This document shows positions 13,646 to 15,149 of a stretch of 15,149 nt of DNA, piece after piece; the first letter of the stretch is position 1, and each line of letters starts with the position of its first letter. A program made the position numbers and the translations under genes. The stretch is taken from NCBI GenBank assembly GCA_004525685.1, contig SPBW01000037.1, positions 1 through 15,149 on the forward strand. The letters are read 5' to 3'. The notes beneath the pieces were generated by a model, which ran no database searches, was not told the DNA's origin, and was given only the letters and a program-made list of their open reading frames with translations. This DNA is from Candidatus Atribacteria bacterium. Lineage in GTDB: Bacteria; Bipolaricaulota; Bipolaricaulia; UBA7950; UBA9294.

Positions 13646-14284
13646 CTACTCCTCTGCTACAGCTTCTTCTGAGGCTCCTGCGTCGGCTTCGCCCTCTTCG
13701 CCTTCAGCGAGCTCAGCAGCCGCTGCACCTTCGGCAAGTAGTCCGCGAGGCGCAATAACCGTGACAACGGTTCGCTCCGGCGGCAGCATGGGCTCTACGC
13801 CTCCGAAATCAATGTCTCGGACATAGATCGAGTCGCCCATGTTGAGGCTCTCGACATCGATCGTAATCAGTGCCGGTACATCCCGCGCCAATCCGTAAAC
13901 AGGGATCGCGTTGAACTGGACGTTGAGGATGCCACCGCTCTTGATGCCTGCACACTCTCCCACGGTCTTGACGGGAACCAACAGGTTGAGCGGGCTCTCA
14001 ATGTCTGGATGATAGAAGTCGACGTGTCGCGGTTCGTCCGTGATCTGATCGTAGTCTACGACCTTGAGAAAGACGTCGAATTCACGTGACGTCTCGCCTT
14101 CAATAGCTAGGCTGATTAGTGAGCTTCGCGTGATCTTGGAGAACAGGACCTGCAGGTCCTTCCTGCCAATAGTGATCGGCGTAGACTCAATGGACGGGCC
14201 ATAGACGACACCGGGAACGAATCCCGTTCTACGTAGTTTTCGGGCATCGCCAACTGCCCTTTCTTTGACTTGTAGCGTATGCAT
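13646..14284 (-). CDS. rplY: 50S ribosomal protein L25 / general stress protein Ctc
   Basis: The 212-residue protein is the long (Ctc/TL5) form of the 5S-rRNA-binding protein. The N-terminal RNA-binding domain (about 1-95) contains RKLRRTGFVPGVVYG and HVDFYH. A second beta domain follows with VPVKTVGECAGIKSGGIL and ALITIDVESLNMGDSIYV. The last 30 or so residues form an Ala/Glu-rich acidic tail, common in this form. ATG 14284 has GGGGAG about 7 nt upstream. The gene lies 24 nt after prs, and its stop codon overlaps the first possible pth start. Confidence 0.96.
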   Translation of the reverse strand: MHTLQVKERAVGDARKLRRTGFVPGVVYGPSIESTPITIGRKDLQVLFSKITRSSLISLAIEGETSREFDVFLKVVDYDQITDEPRHVDFYHPDIESPLNLLVPVKTVGECAGIKSGGILNVQFNAIPVYGLARDVPALITIDVESLNMGDSIYVRDIDFGGVEPMLPPERTVVTVIAPRGLLAEGAAAAELAEGEEGEADAGASEEAVAEE

Positions 14285-14308
14285 TCGATACTCCCCGAAT
14301 CGTTCTTT

Positions 14309-15149
14309 CTAATAGTGAGGGAACAACAAGCTTACCGAACGATCCTCGAACACCTGTCGGATCGTCTTGGCAAGGTGCCCCCCCACAGAGACATAGTGAA
14401 TCTTATCACTCTGTAGAGCGCATTGGTTGGTGATGGTATTGGTGACTACAACCCTTTTCAAGGGCGAAGCCTCAAGGACCGATACCGCGTCGCCACTAAA
14501 GACGCCGTGTGTGCAGTACGCCGACACCTCAGTTGCCCCGTTTTCCAGCAGAATCTCTGCCGCTTTGACCAGGGTTCCACCTGAAGCCACCATGTCATCG
14601 ATAAGAACCGCGCGCTTGCCTGCTACGTCACCAATCACGTTGAACACCTTCACTGACTGACCATCTTGTGATCGCCGTTTCTCGAGAACGGCCAGAGGAA
14701 CGTCGACGCCTTCAGCGACGAGCCTGGCTCTGCCTGTCGCTCCAACGTCAGGAGCGACGATGACGATGTCTTCCATGTCCCCCACGACTGAGCGCATGTG
14801 CTCAGCAAAGATGAAGTCAGAGCGCAGGTTGTCCACAGGAATGTTGAAGAAGCCTTGTATCTGTCCGACGTGAAGATCCATCGTGAGAACGCGGTCCGCC
14901 CCAGCCGTCTCGATCATGTTCGCGACCAAGCGGGCAGAGATCGGAACACGGCCGATGTCTTTTCGGTCTTGGCGACCATATCCATAGTAGGGAACAACGG
15001 CGATCACCTTGCGCGCAGAAGCACGCCGAAGCGCGTCAATGAGAATCAGCAACTCCATCAGATTGTCGTTTACAGGAGGACACGTCGACTGAAGCACAAA
15101 TACGTCGGCTCCTCGAACGGTCTCATGAATGCGAACGCGAACCTCGCCA
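14309..15149 (-). CDS. prs: Ribose-phosphate pyrophosphokinase (PRPP synthetase), 5' end beyond window
   Basis: The open frame continues to the right edge, so the N-terminus is missing; the visible part is about 280 residues. It begins with GEVRVRIHETVRGADVF and continues STCPPVNDNLMELL and PYYGYGRQDRK, standard class I PRPP synthetase sequence. The regulatory/catalytic stretch MDLHVGQIQGFF and the APDVGATGRA flap follow. The PRPP-binding loop is VLIDDMVASGGT. The enzyme makes PRPP from ribose 5-phosphate and ATP for purine, pyrimidine, histidine and NAD synthesis. The GTG at 15097 is an internal Val, not a start. It is the first visible gene of the block that runs to punA; the operon promoter must lie beyond the window or further upstream. 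Confidence 0.96.
   Translation of the reverse strand, partial: GEVRVRIHETVRGADVFVLQSTCPPVNDNLMELLILIDALRRASARKVIAVVPYYGYGRQDRKDIGRVPISARLVANMIETAGADRVLTMDLHVGQIQGFFNIPVDNLRSDFIFAEHMRSVVGDMEDIVIVAPDVGATGRARLVAEGVDVPLAVLEKRRSQDGQSVKVFNVIGDVAGKRAVLIDDMVASGGTLVKAAEILLENGATEVSAYCTHGVFSGDAVSVLEASPLKRVVVTNTITNQCALQSDKIHYVSVGGHLAKTIRQVFEDRSVSLLFPHY

Overview
The window is bacterial chromosome with mid-50s GC by eye. The lineage cannot be named from the sequence. The gene set (ClpC rather than ClpA, RadA, a long L25/Ctc with an acidic tail, two tandem glutamate dehydrogenases), the strong AGGAGG-type ribosome binding sites and the dispersed GCAGAG/GCGGAG-type repeats between genes suggest an environmental, probably uncultured, bacterium. 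Almost everything is on the minus strand; the one exception is an MFS transporter.

Right half (about 8.4-15.15 kb, minus strand, read right to left): a compact housekeeping block. The order is prs (running off the right edge), rplY, pth, clpC, radA, then a trimeric-type purine nucleoside phosphorylase. Gaps are 24 nt, a 1-nt overlap or 2-nt gap, 68 nt, 2 nt and 13 nt. The 68-nt gap before clpC holds its own sigma70-like promoter, overlapped by an 8-bp direct repeat with an 11-bp period. The block links PRPP supply and purine salvage, translation (L25, peptidyl-tRNA rescue), protein quality control (ClpC) and recombination repair (RadA).

Middle (5.1-8.4 kb, minus strand): two full-length paralogous glutamate dehydrogenases follow a TATAAT promoter. 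An intrinsic terminator with a UUCG loop separates them. After them comes a small AlaX-like tRNA-editing-domain protein whose start codon and Shine-Dalgarno lie inside a perfect 12-bp inverted repeat. An MFS efflux-type transporter on the plus strand converges on it.

Left part (1-3.7 kb): an accessory-looking region of single genes separated by 400-525 bp gene-free stretches. It has a DEDDy-type 3'-5' exonuclease-like protein, a DUF4365-like putative PD-(D/E)XK nuclease, and a formylglycine-generating-enzyme-fold protein that lacks one of the two catalytic cysteines. The gene-free stretches are packed with short dispersed repeats. Two repeat types form a mirrored outer/inner pair around the DUF4365-like gene, and two tandem duplications lie nearby. 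No integrase, transposase, CRISPR array, tRNA or rRNA was found. The points most worth a second look are the hairpin over the alaX-like start, the direct repeats in the clpC promoter, the repeat-flanked nuclease-like gene and the split tandem gdh pair.
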